Shown: positions 33,009-41,792, counted from the stretch's first letter. The stretch is 64,000 nt of DNA from Paraglaciecola sp. T6c (GCF_000014225.1 NC_008228.1:124001-188000), one strand, 5' to 3'. The notes: generated by a model from the letters alone, not told the origin. Made by a program: numbers and translations.

Positions 33009-35252
33009 ATGAAAAAACAATTTTTAGCGGGCGCATTCTCGCTATGTGCTGTGGGCAGCCTTGCTGGTTGTGCCACAAGCTCAGTTTCTAGCATGCAACA
33101 AGCTTCAGTGCCACAGGCCACAATCGTCCAGGTCGCTGACGAGCAGTTATTACAATACGCAGACCCATTTATTGGCACAGGCGGCCACGGCCACACGTTT
33201 CCCGGTGCAGTGGTACCTTTTGGTATGGTGCAATTAAGCCCTGACAATCCTTCTAAAGGCTGGGATTGGACTTCCGGTTATAACTACAGTGACAACCAGT
33301 TGCTTGGTTTTAGCCATACGCATTTATCTGGCACTGGTGTTGGTGACTTGCTTGATGTGCTTGTGATGCCGTTTCGTGGTGATTACAAAACCCGACGTGA
33401 TAATGAACTAAAGCACGTAGTGAGTGAGTATTCACATTCTGATGAAAGTGCCTCACCCGGATACTACCAAGTGGGGTTGCCTGAAGAGCAGGTTAACGCC
33501 GAGCTAACGGCAACCGAGCGCACTGGTGTTCATCGTTATACCTTTTCAGGCCAAGAAGACGCTAAAGTATTAATCGATTTAGGCTATGCCCAGAACTACG
33601 ATAAATCTGTGGCCACCTTTATGCGTGTGATAGACGATAGCACCTTAGTGGGCTATCGCATTTCAACCGGCTGGAGTGACTACCAGCCTGTGTATTTTGT
33701 TGCCAAGTTTAACCAACCCTTTGCACATCAGTTTTACAAAGAAGGCGAAGCGCTAGCCGGCCCGTTCATCAATGCGGAAAAAAGCGAAGTGGTGCTTAAC
33801 TTTGGTGACATTGCTGATAAGGCTTTGGTGGCAAAAGTAGGTATTTCTTACGTGAGTATTGCTGGAGCGAAGCAAAACTTAGCAGCAGAAGTCGCTGATT
33901 TTGATTTCGATAATACTAAGCGGCAAGCACAAGCACTGTGGGCAGCTCAATTAGGCAAGTTTAACGTCACTGATGATAACGAGCAGGCGAAACGTAAGTT
34001 CTACACCGCGTTGTATCATTCGTTTTTAGCCCCCCAGACATTTAATGACGTTAATGGCAGCTATTTCGGTGCAGATGGCAGCGCCCACAATAGTCAGCAA
34101 TTCAAGCGTTACTCCTTGTTCTCGCTATGGGATACGTTTCGCGCATTACATCCTTTATTGACCATTTCTAACGGTGAGCGGGTCAATGACATGGTCAGCT
34201 CGATGATGGCCTTTTATGACGAAACCGGCTTATTGCCTTCGTGGGATTTAATGGCCAATGAAACCGATGTGATGATCGGGTATCACGCAGTGCCAGTGAT
34301 AGTGGATGCGTACTTTAAAGGGTTGACTGATGTAGACCCTGAATTGTTATTTCAGGCGTTGAAAGCCTCTGCAATGCAAACGCGTTTTGGTATCGATCTG
34401 TTTGCTGAGTATGGTTATGTGCCCTCTGACTTAGAAGTAGAAGCCGTATCGAAAACCCTAGAATATGCTTTTGATGACTGGGCAATTGCACGCATGGCTA
34501 AAGCGCTTAATAAAAACGCTGACTATGCCTATTTCACGCAACGAGCTGAGTCTTATAAAACCTTGTTCGATAAACAAACCGGCTTTATGCGTGGTAAAAC
34601 CCAACAGGGTGAATGGGTGAAAAACTTCAGCCCAACCCATGTAGACCACCGCACGACGGATTACACCGAGGCGAATGCGTGGCAGTACACTTGGTTTGTG
34701 CCCCACGATGTTGATGGCTTGATGGCATTATTCGGCGGTGAAGCGCCATTTCTAAATAAATTAGATACCTTATTTAGTACTGATTCCTTTATGGAAGGAG
34801 ATGTATCACCGGATATTTCTGGCTTGATTGGGCAGTATGCCCACGGTAATGAGCCTGTACATCATGTGCCTTACATGTATTCCCTGACGTCGCAAAAATG
34901 GAAAGGCGAACAGCGCATAAAAGAGATCCGCGAGACCATGTATCGCGATAACCCAGATGGATTATCGGGTAATGACGATGTGGGACAAATGTCTGCTTGG
35001 TATGTCTTTAGTGCTCTTGGGTTCTACCCACTAAACCCAGCCGATGGGCAGTATGTACTAGGCACCCCGCAGTTTGATTCAGTGCAGATCCAACTGCCAG
35101 ACGATAAAGTTTTCACTATTAAGCGTGTGCAATCCGCTGAAGATACGGCTGGCTATGTAAAAGAAGCCACACTTAATGGTCAGCCTGTCAATATGAACAC
35201 CATTAGTCACAGTGAATTGATGCAGGGCGGCGAGCTTATTTTCACTTTTTGA
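33009..35252 (+). CDS. GH92 alpha-mannosidase lipoprotein
   Basis: Fourth GH92 enzyme of the window, 747 residues. An open frame extends upstream into the symporter gene, but the ATG at 33009 gives a proper lipoprotein signal (MKKQFLAGAFSLCAVGSLAGC, lipobox LAGC, Ala at +2). Motifs: DPFIGTGGHGHTFPGAVVPFG, SHTHLSGTGVGDLLD, FSLWDTFRALHPLL, TEANAWQYTWFVPHD with putative acid Glu554, HGNEPVHHVPYMY and GNDDVGQMSAWYVFSALGFY. It resembles the enzyme at 9424-11652 more than the two divergent ones, so it is probably of the common GH92 type. It is the last glycosidase of the rightward arm and is followed by a clear terminator. Confidence 0.94.
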   Translation: MKKQFLAGAFSLCAVGSLAGCATSSVSSMQQASVPQATIVQVADEQLLQYADPFIGTGGHGHTFPGAVVPFGMVQLSPDNPSKGWDWTSGYNYSDNQLLGFSHTHLSGTGVGDLLDVLVMPFRGDYKTRRDNELKHVVSEYSHSDESASPGYYQVGLPEEQVNAELTATERTGVHRYTFSGQEDAKVLIDLGYAQNYDKSVATFMRVIDDSTLVGYRISTGWSDYQPVYFVAKFNQPFAHQFYKEGEALAGPFINAEKSEVVLNFGDIADKALVAKVGISYVSIAGAKQNLAAEVADFDFDNTKRQAQALWAAQLGKFNVTDDNEQAKRKFYTALYHSFLAPQTFNDVNGSYFGADGSAHNSQQFKRYSLFSLWDTFRALHPLLTISNGERVNDMVSSMMAFYDETGLLPSWDLMANETDVMIGYHAVPVIVDAYFKGLTDVDPELLFQALKASAMQTRFGIDLFAEYGYVPSDLEVEAVSKTLEYAFDDWAIARMAKALNKNADYAYFTQRAESYKTLFDKQTGFMRGKTQQGEWVKNFSPTHVDHRTTDYTEANAWQYTWFVPHDVDGLMALFGGEAPFLNKLDTLFSTDSFMEGDVSPDISGLIGQYAHGNEPVHHVPYMYSLTSQKWKGEQRIKEIRETMYRDNPDGLSGNDDVGQMSAWYVFSALGFYPLNPADGQYVLGTPQFDSVQIQLPDDKVFTIKRVQSAEDTAGYVKEATLNGQPVNMNTISHSELMQGGELIFTF

Positions 35253-35268
35253 TATTTAGTAATTTAAC

Positions 35269-35297
35269 AAGGTGGCGCTATTCGCCACCTTTTTTTT
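35269..35297 (+). terminator. Intrinsic terminator after GH92 gene
   Basis: AAGGTGGCG (35269-35277) pairs with CGCCACCTT (35283-35291) around CTATT and runs into eight T residues (35290-35297). It is the best Rho-independent terminator in the locus, yet the SIS gene starts only 22 bases later, so that gene needs read-through or a promoter inside the hairpin region. Confidence 0.85.
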
Positions 35298-35318
35298 GAC
35301 GATTTTCCGGAGACTCCA

Positions 35319-36314
35319 ATGACCAGTATCATGGCAAGAGAGGCTGCATCAGCCTCTGAACTGTTAGCTAAGCAACTTATGCTAAATCATGAAAGTTGTG
35401 AGCGTATTGCTCAGAAAATACAACTCCTTAACCCAAGCGTAGTGTATATAGTGGCGCGAGGTTCGTCAGACCATGCTGGCGTATTTGCTAAATACCTGAT
35501 TGAGGTGGAGCTGGGTATTCCCGTGGTGGCTGCCGCACCTTCCGTGGTGACTGTGTTTCACAAACAACTCAAACTTGATAACGCGTTGGTTATCGGTATT
35601 TCTCAATCAGGACGCAGCCCAGATATTCTTCAGCATATGCAAATGGCGAAAGATGCTGGAGCGCTGTGCATTGGTCTAGTGAATGATGAATCTTCTCCGT
35701 TAGCTAAATTAGTGGATCAGCTTCTTCCTTTACGGGTTGAGCAAGAAGTGGCAGTGGCGGCAACAAAAAGCTATTTGGCGTGTTTAAGCGCCCTTCTACA
35801 ATTGGTGGCGCATTGTAAGAAAGACCCAGAACTGATGGCCGCAGTAAGCGAAATTCCCAAGGCTTTAAGTCTTGCCATAGAGGGGTCGAAGCAATTGCAC
35901 AGTGATATGTTCAAAGGATGTGATAAGTGCATTGTACTTGGCCGTGGCTTTGGCTACGCCATAGCTAAAGAGGTGGCGTTAAAATTAAAAGAAGTTTGTG
36001 CTATTCAAGCAGAGGCGTTTTCTAGTGCGGAGTTTGTGCACGGCCCTGTGGCACTGGCGCAAAAACCTTTAAAAGTGCTCAGTTTAGGATTGCTCGATGA
36101 GTCCCAGGTCGCCCACGAGCAACAAATAGATGACGTAACCCAGCGCGGGGCAAGTGTGCTGAGTATGAAGCCATTTCCCGATGATGTGCATCCTAGACTT
36201 GGTGCATTAATGATCATGCAGCGTTTCTACCTTGATATTGCTGACATATCCCTGCAATTGGGTTGTGATCCGGATTCGCCACAAGGATTAAATAAAGTGA
36301 CGCTAACCGTGTAA
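35319..36314 (+). CDS. Double-SIS-domain protein, probable glucosamine-6-phosphate deaminase (NagB-II type)
   Basis: Cytoplasmic aldose-ketose isomerase-fold enzyme of 331 residues resembling the isomerase half of GlmS but without its glutaminase domain. SIS domain 1 (about 30-165) shows VARGSSDHAGVFAKYLIE and VIGISQSGRSPDIL; domain 2 (about 195-325) shows VLGRGFGYAIAKEVALKLKE and AEAFSSAEFVHGPVAL. In Alteromonadales such proteins (NagB-II) turn glucosamine-6-phosphate into fructose-6-phosphate and ammonia, which fits the end of the GlcNAc branch. CCGGAG precedes the ATG at 35319. AgaS-like activity on galactosamine-6-phosphate is the alternative. Confidence 0.86.
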   Translation: MTSIMAREAASASELLAKQLMLNHESCERIAQKIQLLNPSVVYIVARGSSDHAGVFAKYLIEVELGIPVVAAAPSVVTVFHKQLKLDNALVIGISQSGRSPDILQHMQMAKDAGALCIGLVNDESSPLAKLVDQLLPLRVEQEVAVAATKSYLACLSALLQLVAHCKKDPELMAAVSEIPKALSLAIEGSKQLHSDMFKGCDKCIVLGRGFGYAIAKEVALKLKEVCAIQAEAFSSAEFVHGPVALAQKPLKVLSLGLLDESQVAHEQQIDDVTQRGASVLSMKPFPDDVHPRLGALMIMQRFYLDIADISLQLGCDPDSPQGLNKVTLTV

Positions 36315-36683
36315 AGTAAATCGTGCTTACTGCGGTAAAACTCGGTAAGCACGGTCTTTGTTTTAAATACTCTTATTGATTGGTGCTTGTTTAGGGTATA
36401 AGCATTCTATGAAGTTAAAGACGTAAAACTCGTTTTTTGTTGTGCTCTCATCCTACCTTTTCTCTCCTAACGTATTGTCTGCGATATGTATTTTTATTCT
36501 CACGTGTTATTTATTTACCATTTTATGCTATGTTTTTAATCATAGGGATTTATCGTTAAGGGATTAAAATTTATACCTAAGTGTGCGTACTTATACCGGT
36601 TTAGGGTGGTTATTTGTTACAAGATCTATACATTACGCCCTCCGAAAATTTACCTTCGATACACTCCAATTACGGGGAACACC
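36315..36683. other. Intergenic region with terminator-like hairpin
   Basis: A 369-base AT-rich gap. CGTGCTTAC (36322-36330) pairs with GTAAGCACG (36345-36353) and is followed by a T-rich GTCTTTGTTTT, a plausible terminator of the N-glycan locus. The rest should hold the promoter of the PstS-like gene, but I see no convincing boxes and no Pho-box repeat. Confidence 0.55.
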
Positions 36684-37109
36684 ATGTTGAAACACACGAT
36701 AAAAAAAATATCTCTAACAGCGGCCTTGTTATTAGGCAGCGCTTCAGTTTTTGCTGAAGTTGTTGTTATTGTGCATCCATCTAATAGCGCTAGCATTGAT
36801 GCAAAAACCACCCAACGAATTTTTTTAGGAAAAGAGAAGAAATTTTCCTCTGGAGAACAAGCCACTCCAATTAACCAAGCTGCAGGCACTGCAAGTCGTA
36901 ATAGTTTTGATAACGACACGCTTGGTCGAAATTCTGCCCAAGTATCCGCTTATTGGTCAAAGCTAGTTTTTACCGGAAAGGGTATCCCGCCCAAAGAAGT
37001 AGCCAACGATGGTGAAGTCATCGCTATTGTAGCTGCTAATCCAAATGCCATTGGTTACGTGGACAGTGGCTCAGTTGACGCATCTGTAAAAGCAATTCCA
37101 TTAAACTAG
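36684..37109 (+). CDS. Small PstS-like periplasmic phosphate-binding-type protein
   Basis: Protein of 141 residues, about half the size of PstS. The ATG at 36684 has GGGGAA upstream and gives a signal peptide (MLKHTIKKISLTAALLLGSA, ending SVFA). The mature part starts EVVVIVHPSN and contains IFLGKEKKFSSGEQATPINQ and a C-terminal NAIGYVDSGSVDASVKAI, the pattern of short PBP-like domains annotated as phosphate ABC transporter substrate-binding proteins. No ABC transporter genes are near; instead a porin gene starts 14 bases later. It may serve sensing or periplasmic binding rather than classical Pst transport. The ligand is not established. Confidence 0.78.
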   Translation: MLKHTIKKISLTAALLLGSASVFAEVVVIVHPSNSASIDAKTTQRIFLGKEKKFSSGEQATPINQAAGTASRNSFDNDTLGRNSAQVSAYWSKLVFTGKGIPPKEVANDGEVIAIVAANPNAIGYVDSGSVDASVKAIPLN

Positions 37110-37123
37110 TCAAGGATCATAAA

Positions 37124-38251
37124 ATGAAAAATTTAAGTAAAACAATGGTATTGCTAACATCTTTGGGATTTGGTTGTGCCGCAAATGCAGAATTAAGAAT
37201 TAACGGTTTCGCGAACTTAGTCGGCGGGATTACCAGTAGTGATGATGCACTGTATGGTTACGATGATTCGTTTTCGTTTAAGTCTGAAAGCTCATTCGCT
37301 TTGCAGGTCAGCGGCGACATAAACGATAAAATGACTGCTACCGGCCAAATTATTGCGCGCGGCGAAGATGATTATGACGCTGACTTCGAGTGGGCCTACT
37401 TTACTTTTAATGCCACGGATCACGTGAGTATTTCAGCGGGTCGATTACGTCTTCCACTTTTTAAATATTCTGCTTCTCGTGATGTTGGTTATTCATATCA
37501 TTGGGTGAATACCCCTCGTTCTATTTACGATGTACCTTTTAATAATTTAGATGGTCTGCGTGTTGATTACGCAAATTACCTAGGTGATTGGGAATACAAT
37601 TTGCAGCTGGCCGTGGGTACCTTTAGTGGTGATAACGACTTAGGTGATGTTGAAGGCAAAAATGTCATTGTTGGTACTGCTGAAGTGCAACGTGATTGGT
37701 TCAAAGCCCGTGTGGTAGCTGGTCGCGGTAACGTCACCTTGGAAGCGGATAATGTAGACAACATTACTAATGCTTTAGCGCAAATATCTCCAGTACTTGC
37801 TAATGAGTTGGCACTAGATGATGACAGTGGCGTGTTCTTAGGTCTTGGCTTAGAAGCCGATTTTTACGATTGGTTTATAAGTGGTGAAATAACCTCTATT
37901 GATGTGGAAGATTCATTTTCACCTGAAGATACCGCGTTTTATCTGACTGCTGGTATGCGTTTTGGTGCTTTTACTCCATCGCTAACCTATGAGAAGTTAG
38001 ATGGTCGCGGTGATCTACGTTTCTTAGATCAGGTAGCAGCCTTACCTGAAGCGGCGCAACCCGCAGCGACCGCTGCAGTGGTTGGTTTACAGCAAGCCGT
38101 GGCTGATGAGTATGATGTGGTGACCCTAGGTGTACGTTATGATTATGACACGAATATTGCCTTAAAAGCTGATATTAGCTCTTATACAAGTGACGTTGAT
38201 GACTCATTAGACACGGGGTTGTTACGCTTCGCAGTTAACTATATTTTTTAG
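37124..38251 (+). CDS. Outer-membrane porin-like beta-barrel protein
   Basis: Predicted trimer-type porin of 375 residues. A signal peptide (residues 1-23, ending ANA before ELRINGFANL) is followed by alternating hydrophobic strands such as FALQVSGDINDKMTATGQII, FEWAYFTFNATDHVSISAGR and TLGVRYDYDTNIALKADIS, ending RFAVNYIF with the C-terminal Phe needed for Bam assembly. AAGGA precedes the ATG. It is co-transcribed with the small PstS-like gene, a pairing suggesting anion or phosphate permeation across the outer membrane; that is inference from context. Confidence 0.82.
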   Translation: MKNLSKTMVLLTSLGFGCAANAELRINGFANLVGGITSSDDALYGYDDSFSFKSESSFALQVSGDINDKMTATGQIIARGEDDYDADFEWAYFTFNATDHVSISAGRLRLPLFKYSASRDVGYSYHWVNTPRSIYDVPFNNLDGLRVDYANYLGDWEYNLQLAVGTFSGDNDLGDVEGKNVIVGTAEVQRDWFKARVVAGRGNVTLEADNVDNITNALAQISPVLANELALDDDSGVFLGLGLEADFYDWFISGEITSIDVEDSFSPEDTAFYLTAGMRFGAFTPSLTYEKLDGRGDLRFLDQVAALPEAAQPAATAAVVGLQQAVADEYDVVTLGVRYDYDTNIALKADISSYTSDVDDSLDTGLLRFAVNYIF

Positions 38252-38267
38252 TAAATGAAGAACTAAT

Positions 38268-38295
38268 AAGCGTCTCAATTGAGGCGCTTTTTTTT
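38268..38295 (+). terminator. Intrinsic terminator after porin gene
   Basis: AAGCGTCTC (38268-38276) pairs with GAGGCGCTT (38281-38289, one G-T pair) around AATT and is followed by a run of T to 38295. Confidence 0.85.
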
Positions 38296-38444
38296 ACGTC
38301 AAAATTTAATATGTCTTTTGTGTTTCTCAGGCTTTACCTTAGATGCGTCACTCCAAAGGGCATTAATGTGCTGCTTACAAGTGGATAGGGAGTTGGTATA
38401 CTCGACGCTATAGCCCTTGCAAACTGGAATGCATACAAGCCTCA

Positions 38445-39506
38445 ATGCCTCAACCTGCCTCTTCGTTATATTCACCAGTAAACCTTGAATCGGATGAATT
38501 AAAACCCTCTCATGGGGAAATTGCAAAAAGCGCATTCGCCGCGCCTTGGTGGGCGAAAAATCGCCATATCCAAACTATTTGGCCACGCTTTTTTCAGCGA
38601 CGTTCAAAGGTTCATTGGCATAAAGAGCGATTAATTTTGCCCGATGGCGATTTCGTGAATTTAGCTTGGGCAGGTGATAGAGGTAACATCGATAGCAGCC
38701 ATGGTTTAGTGGTGGTTTTTCATGGGTTAGAAGGCTCAAATAAATCCCATTATGCGAATGACATGACAGCGAACTTAGTTGAGCAAGGTTATGTGGTGGT
38801 ATTGATGCATTTCCGTGGCTGTGGTGGTGAGCACAATACGCTACCTAGAGCCTATCACTCTGGTGAAACACAAGATGCATGGTATTTACTGAACTGGCTG
38901 ACTGAGCTTTACCCGAACGTTGCGAAAGTGGCGATGGGCTTTTCCCTCGGCGCGAACATGTTATTAAAGCTGTTAGGTGAACGACCTCAGCAAACCATTT
39001 TACGTGCTGGTATCGCTATTTCGCCGCCATTTAAATTGGCGGAGTGTTCGCTCAGTATTAATCAGGGGATGTCCCGCATGTATCAGTCGTATTTACTGAA
39101 AAGTATGGTCAATAACCTTGTCGATAAGATGCGCACAATAGATTACTCGGACCACCTTGAAATAGATGATGTAAAGGCACGTACCATCAAGAGCTTTAAA
39201 GAGTTTGACCAGCATGTGACTGCGCCGCTACATGGTTTCGATAGTGCTGACGATTACTACGGAAAATGTAGCGCGATCAGTTTTATGCAAACCATCGCGA
39301 CACCAACGCTGATCATACACGCCAAAGATGATCCTTTTATGAGCGAAACCGTGTTGCCTAATGCACAAGATCTTTCATCTTCGGTGCGCCTTGAATTAAG
39401 TGCTAAAGGGGGCCATGTAGGGTTCATGCAAGGTACGCCGTGGCGCCCGGTTATTTGGATGCAAAAGCGTGTAAACCAATACTTTCAGGAGATTTTGCGC
39501 GATTAA
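38445..39506 (+). CDS. yheT: YheT family alpha/beta hydrolase
   Basis: Hydrolase of 353 residues from the UPF0017/YheT group (Pfam alpha/beta hydrolase fold). Visible blocks are [20 protein letters not shown] at the start, [37 protein letters not shown], the nucleophile elbow [16 protein letters not shown] with Ser as nucleophile, [16 protein letters not shown] with the catalytic Asp, and KGGHVGFM with the catalytic His. The substrate of YheT is unknown; homologues show esterase-type activity. yheU follows directly. In E. coli this pair sits next to yheS, which here is 34 kb away. Confidence 0.92.
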   Translation: MPQPASSLYSPVNLESDELKPSHGEIAKSAFAAPWWAKNRHIQTIWPRFFQRRSKVHWHKERLILPDGDFVNLAWAGDRGNIDSSHGLVVVFHGLEGSNKSHYANDMTANLVEQGYVVVLMHFRGCGGEHNTLPRAYHSGETQDAWYLLNWLTELYPNVAKVAMGFSLGANMLLKLLGERPQQTILRAGIAISPPFKLAECSLSINQGMSRMYQSYLLKSMVNNLVDKMRTIDYSDHLEIDDVKARTIKSFKEFDQHVTAPLHGFDSADDYYGKCSAISFMQTIATPTLIIHAKDDPFMSETVLPNAQDLSSSVRLELSAKGGHVGFMQGTPWRPVIWMQKRVNQYFQEILRD

Positions 39507-39526
39507 GTGCAAAGCGAAATAGTTTT

Positions 39527-39763
39527 ATGATTATACCCATTAATGAAGTCAGCCCAGACGCGTTAAGCAATCTGATTGAGGGCTTTGTGCTGCGTGAAGG
39601 CACTGAGTACGGTGAAGCCGATTGTAGCTTAACGGATAAAGTTGAACAGGTGCGGGCTCAGCTAGCATCGGGAGAGGCGTTGCTGGTGTATTCAGAGTTG
39701 CATGAAACAGTGAATATTATCCCCAAAGATCAACTGGGGCTGATCGATGAGGAAACAGAATAA
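39527..39763 (+). CDS. yheU: YheU family protein
   Basis: Small protein of 78 residues of the UPF0270/YheU family, function unknown. The ATG at 39527 begins [20 protein letters not shown], followed by [10 protein letters not shown] and [20 protein letters not shown], all typical of YheU. An upstream in-frame start would overlap yheT and lacks support. It is 20 bases after yheT and ends 36 bases from the convergent yceI-type gene. Confidence 0.92.
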   Translation: MIIPINEVSPDALSNLIEGFVLREGTEYGEADCSLTDKVEQVRAQLASGEALLVYSELHETVNIIPKDQLGLIDEETE

Positions 39764-39799
39764 GCGTTTTTTATTGGCTCAATTAACGGCAGCGATTAA

Positions 39800-40396
39800 T
39801 TACATCAATTCGATGAAGGTTAAGTTGAACGTTACCGGTACATTAGGGCTGATGCTAGACAGGCCCGCAACATTTTGTAGCCAGTCGATCCCGTCTTGTA
39901 AGCCATAATCCCCTGCGCTAATCATGACAGGTTGCACGCTGGTCGCAACAAAGCGATTGTGATCGGTTTTCGTCACTTGCACGTTCACTTCAACGTCCCT
40001 CTGTTGCCCTAGTACACTCAACTTAGCGGGGATAGTGAAGGTGCCGGCTTGGCCTTTAGTAAACGCGACGATTTCTTTTGGCAGGCTAGCGGTTAACGTT
40101 GCTTTAGGAAAGTTTTCGACCATAAACAGCTTTTCGCGCATACGAGCGTTACGAATATCAATGCCGGTTTCTACTGATGATAAATCGATATCAACCGTTA
40201 GTTCACCTGCGCTGGTCAGTGAGCCGCTTAGATTGGAAAAATGATGAATTTCACTGACTTTGATATTCTTGGTAGAAATGAAATTTAACTGAGAATCTTT
40301 GTTAAGAAGCTGCCAATCGGCAGACGCGCTAGCACATACGAGTAGGCTGGAAAAAGCGACCAGTTTCACAAACGTGGTATTTTTGGTGAGGGTCAT
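39800..40396 (-). CDS. YceI family periplasmic lipid-binding-type protein
   Basis: Secreted protein of 198 residues with the YceI lipocalin-like fold, which binds isoprenoid-type lipids in known structures. The start at 40396 is preceded by AGGAGA and overlaps the cysQ stop (ATGA); it gives a signal peptide (MTLTKNTTFVKLVAFSSLLV, ending ASA before DWQLL). The mature part has WQLLNKDSQLNFISTKN, DLSSVETGIDIRNARMREKL and TIPAKLSVLGQQRDVEV, a standard YceI pattern. It is the last gene of a nudE-cysQ-yceI operon. The ligand is unknown. Confidence 0.88.
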   Translation of the reverse strand: MTLTKNTTFVKLVAFSSLLVCASASADWQLLNKDSQLNFISTKNIKVSEIHHFSNLSGSLTSAGELTVDIDLSSVETGIDIRNARMREKLFMVENFPKATLTASLPKEIVAFTKGQAGTFTIPAKLSVLGQQRDVEVNVQVTKTDHNRFVATSVQPVMISAGDYGLQDGIDWLQNVAGLSSISPNVPVTFNLTFIELM

Positions 40397-41229
40397 TCGG
40401 TATCTCCTGTGGTGTATTTCACTATGGTTTGCCAATTTACTCGTTGGTCACCCATGACGATAAAATCTGGGTTGGTAACTGAATCACGTTCGTTGTAACT
40501 CAAGGAAGAAAAGTCGTGAGCGAGTATACTGCCGCCTGCTTCACTGACGATACACTGAGAAGCGCCAGTATCCCACTCGCCAGTAATGCCTAAGCGCAAG
40601 AACACATCTGCTTTACCTTCTGCGATAAAGCACGATTTTAGCGAACAACTGCCTGTTGGATAGGTTTGATAAGTGCGGTGGTCGCTCATACTGCGCATAA
40701 CATTTTCTCGCGCTTGGCGGCGGCTTATGGCAATCATCACTGCATCGGTTTCTGGGTCGTCAAACTTGCGCACAAATATCTGTTTGTTCTCTGACTCGCT
40801 CTCTTTAAATGCCCCATTATCTTTTGACGCAAAGTAAAGCGTCTCCCCTGGAGGCCAGTAAATCACGCCAATAATAGGTTGGTTGTTTTCAACTAGCGCG
40901 ATATTCACGGCAAAATCACCGCTTCTGGCAATAAACTCTTGGGTACCGTCGATAGGATCAATTAACCAATAACGTTGCCAATCTTTGCGCTCGGCTAGTG
41001 TACCGTTCTCTGATTCTTCTGACATGATAGGGATATGCGGAGTCTCGCGCTGCAAGATGGCCAAAATAACTTCATTGGCCTTGTAGTCAGCGGAGGTAAC
41101 GGGTGAGTCATCGTCTTTCTGATAGCTTTTAAAGTCACCACTGTCATAGATTTCCATTACCACTTTGCCAGCTTCTTTGGCTGCGGTTTTAGCGATGTCG
41201 AGTAATGCAGATATTTGGTCGGTAGGCAT
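40393..41229 (-). CDS. cysQ: 3'(2'),5'-bisphosphate nucleotidase CysQ
   Basis: Mg2+-dependent phosphatase of 278 residues that removes the 3'-phosphate of PAP/PAPS, by-products of sulfate assimilation. Inositol-monophosphatase-fold motifs are visible: DDSPVTSADYKANEVI, PIMSEESENG, WLIDPIDGTQEFIARSGDFA (metal-binding DPIDGT) and the late GEWDTGASQCIVSEAGG. The ATG at 41229 has AAAGGAA upstream and overlaps the nudE stop (TAATG), so it is preferred over a GTG 18 bases upstream. It is coupled to nudE and yceI. Confidence 0.93.
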   Translation of the reverse strand: MPTDQISALLDIAKTAAKEAGKVVMEIYDSGDFKSYQKDDDSPVTSADYKANEVILAILQRETPHIPIMSEESENGTLAERKDWQRYWLIDPIDGTQEFIARSGDFAVNIALVENNQPIIGVIYWPPGETLYFASKDNGAFKESESENKQIFVRKFDDPETDAVMIAISRRQARENVMRSMSDHRTYQTYPTGSCSLKSCFIAEGKADVFLRLGITGEWDTGASQCIVSEAGGSILAHDFSSLSYNERDSVTNPDFIVMGDQRVNWQTIVKYTTGDTE

Positions 41230-41792
41230 TATTGTTCCTTTAACCACTTTTGGGCCAGAAAAAGAGCTGTAATACAGCGGGCTTCAACGAAATCTTCACG
41301 GGCTAATAGGCCATCGAGGTCGTTAATAGACCACGTAATGACGTCTAAAGGCTCTGGTTCATCGCCGGGTAACGTCTTTTCATACAAATCTTGGGCAACG
41401 AAAATATCCATGCGTGCGTTAAAAAATGCGGGGGCCATGCTAACGTTTTGTAAGTAATGTAGCGTATGTGCGCCGAAACCGACTTCCTCTTTTAATTCGC
41501 GATTGGCTGCTTCGTGGGATTCTTCACCAGGGTCAATTAAACCTTTGGGGAAACCCAACTGATAAGAGTGCGTACCCGCAGCATATTCGCGAACCAATAG
41601 AAACTCATGCTCATTAATAAAAGGCACTATCATTACGGCACCGCGTCCACCGCCCGCCATGCGTTCGAATGTGCGTAATTCGCCATTAGAAAATTCTAGA
41701 TCAATTTGCTCAACGGTGAATAAACCACTTTTGGCTACGGTGCGTCGCTGGTGAATTTGTGGAAGTGTTTTGTTGGGGTCTATTTTGCTCAT
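41229..41792 (-). CDS. nudE: ADP compounds hydrolase NudE
   Basis: Nudix hydrolase of 187 residues acting on ADP-ribose, NADH and Ap3A-type molecules. The Nudix box GLIDPGEESHEAANRELKEE plus VGF is complete (Gx5Ex7REUxEExGU). The N-terminal KIDPNKTLPQIHQRRTVAKS and the FINEHEFLLVREYAAGTHSY block match NudE. It heads the leftward nudE-cysQ-yceI operon and is divergent from yrfG; nudE and yrfG are close neighbours in E. coli as well. Confidence 0.92.
   Translation of the reverse strand: MSKIDPNKTLPQIHQRRTVAKSGLFTVEQIDLEFSNGELRTFERMAGGGRGAVMIVPFINEHEFLLVREYAAGTHSYQLGFPKGLIDPGEESHEAANRELKEEVGFGAHTLHYLQNVSMAPAFFNARMDIFVAQDLYEKTLPGDEPEPLDVITWSINDLDGLLAREDFVEARCITALFLAQKWLKEQ

Noticed and set aside
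4316-38444. Mobile element carrying the N-glycan block
   Set aside because: No integrase, transposase, tRNA target or obvious terminal repeats were found; insertion is inferred from synteny only.
38299-38535. Minus-strand frame overlapping the yheT start
   Set aside because: It has no family features and overlaps the yheT coding start; treated as a shadow.
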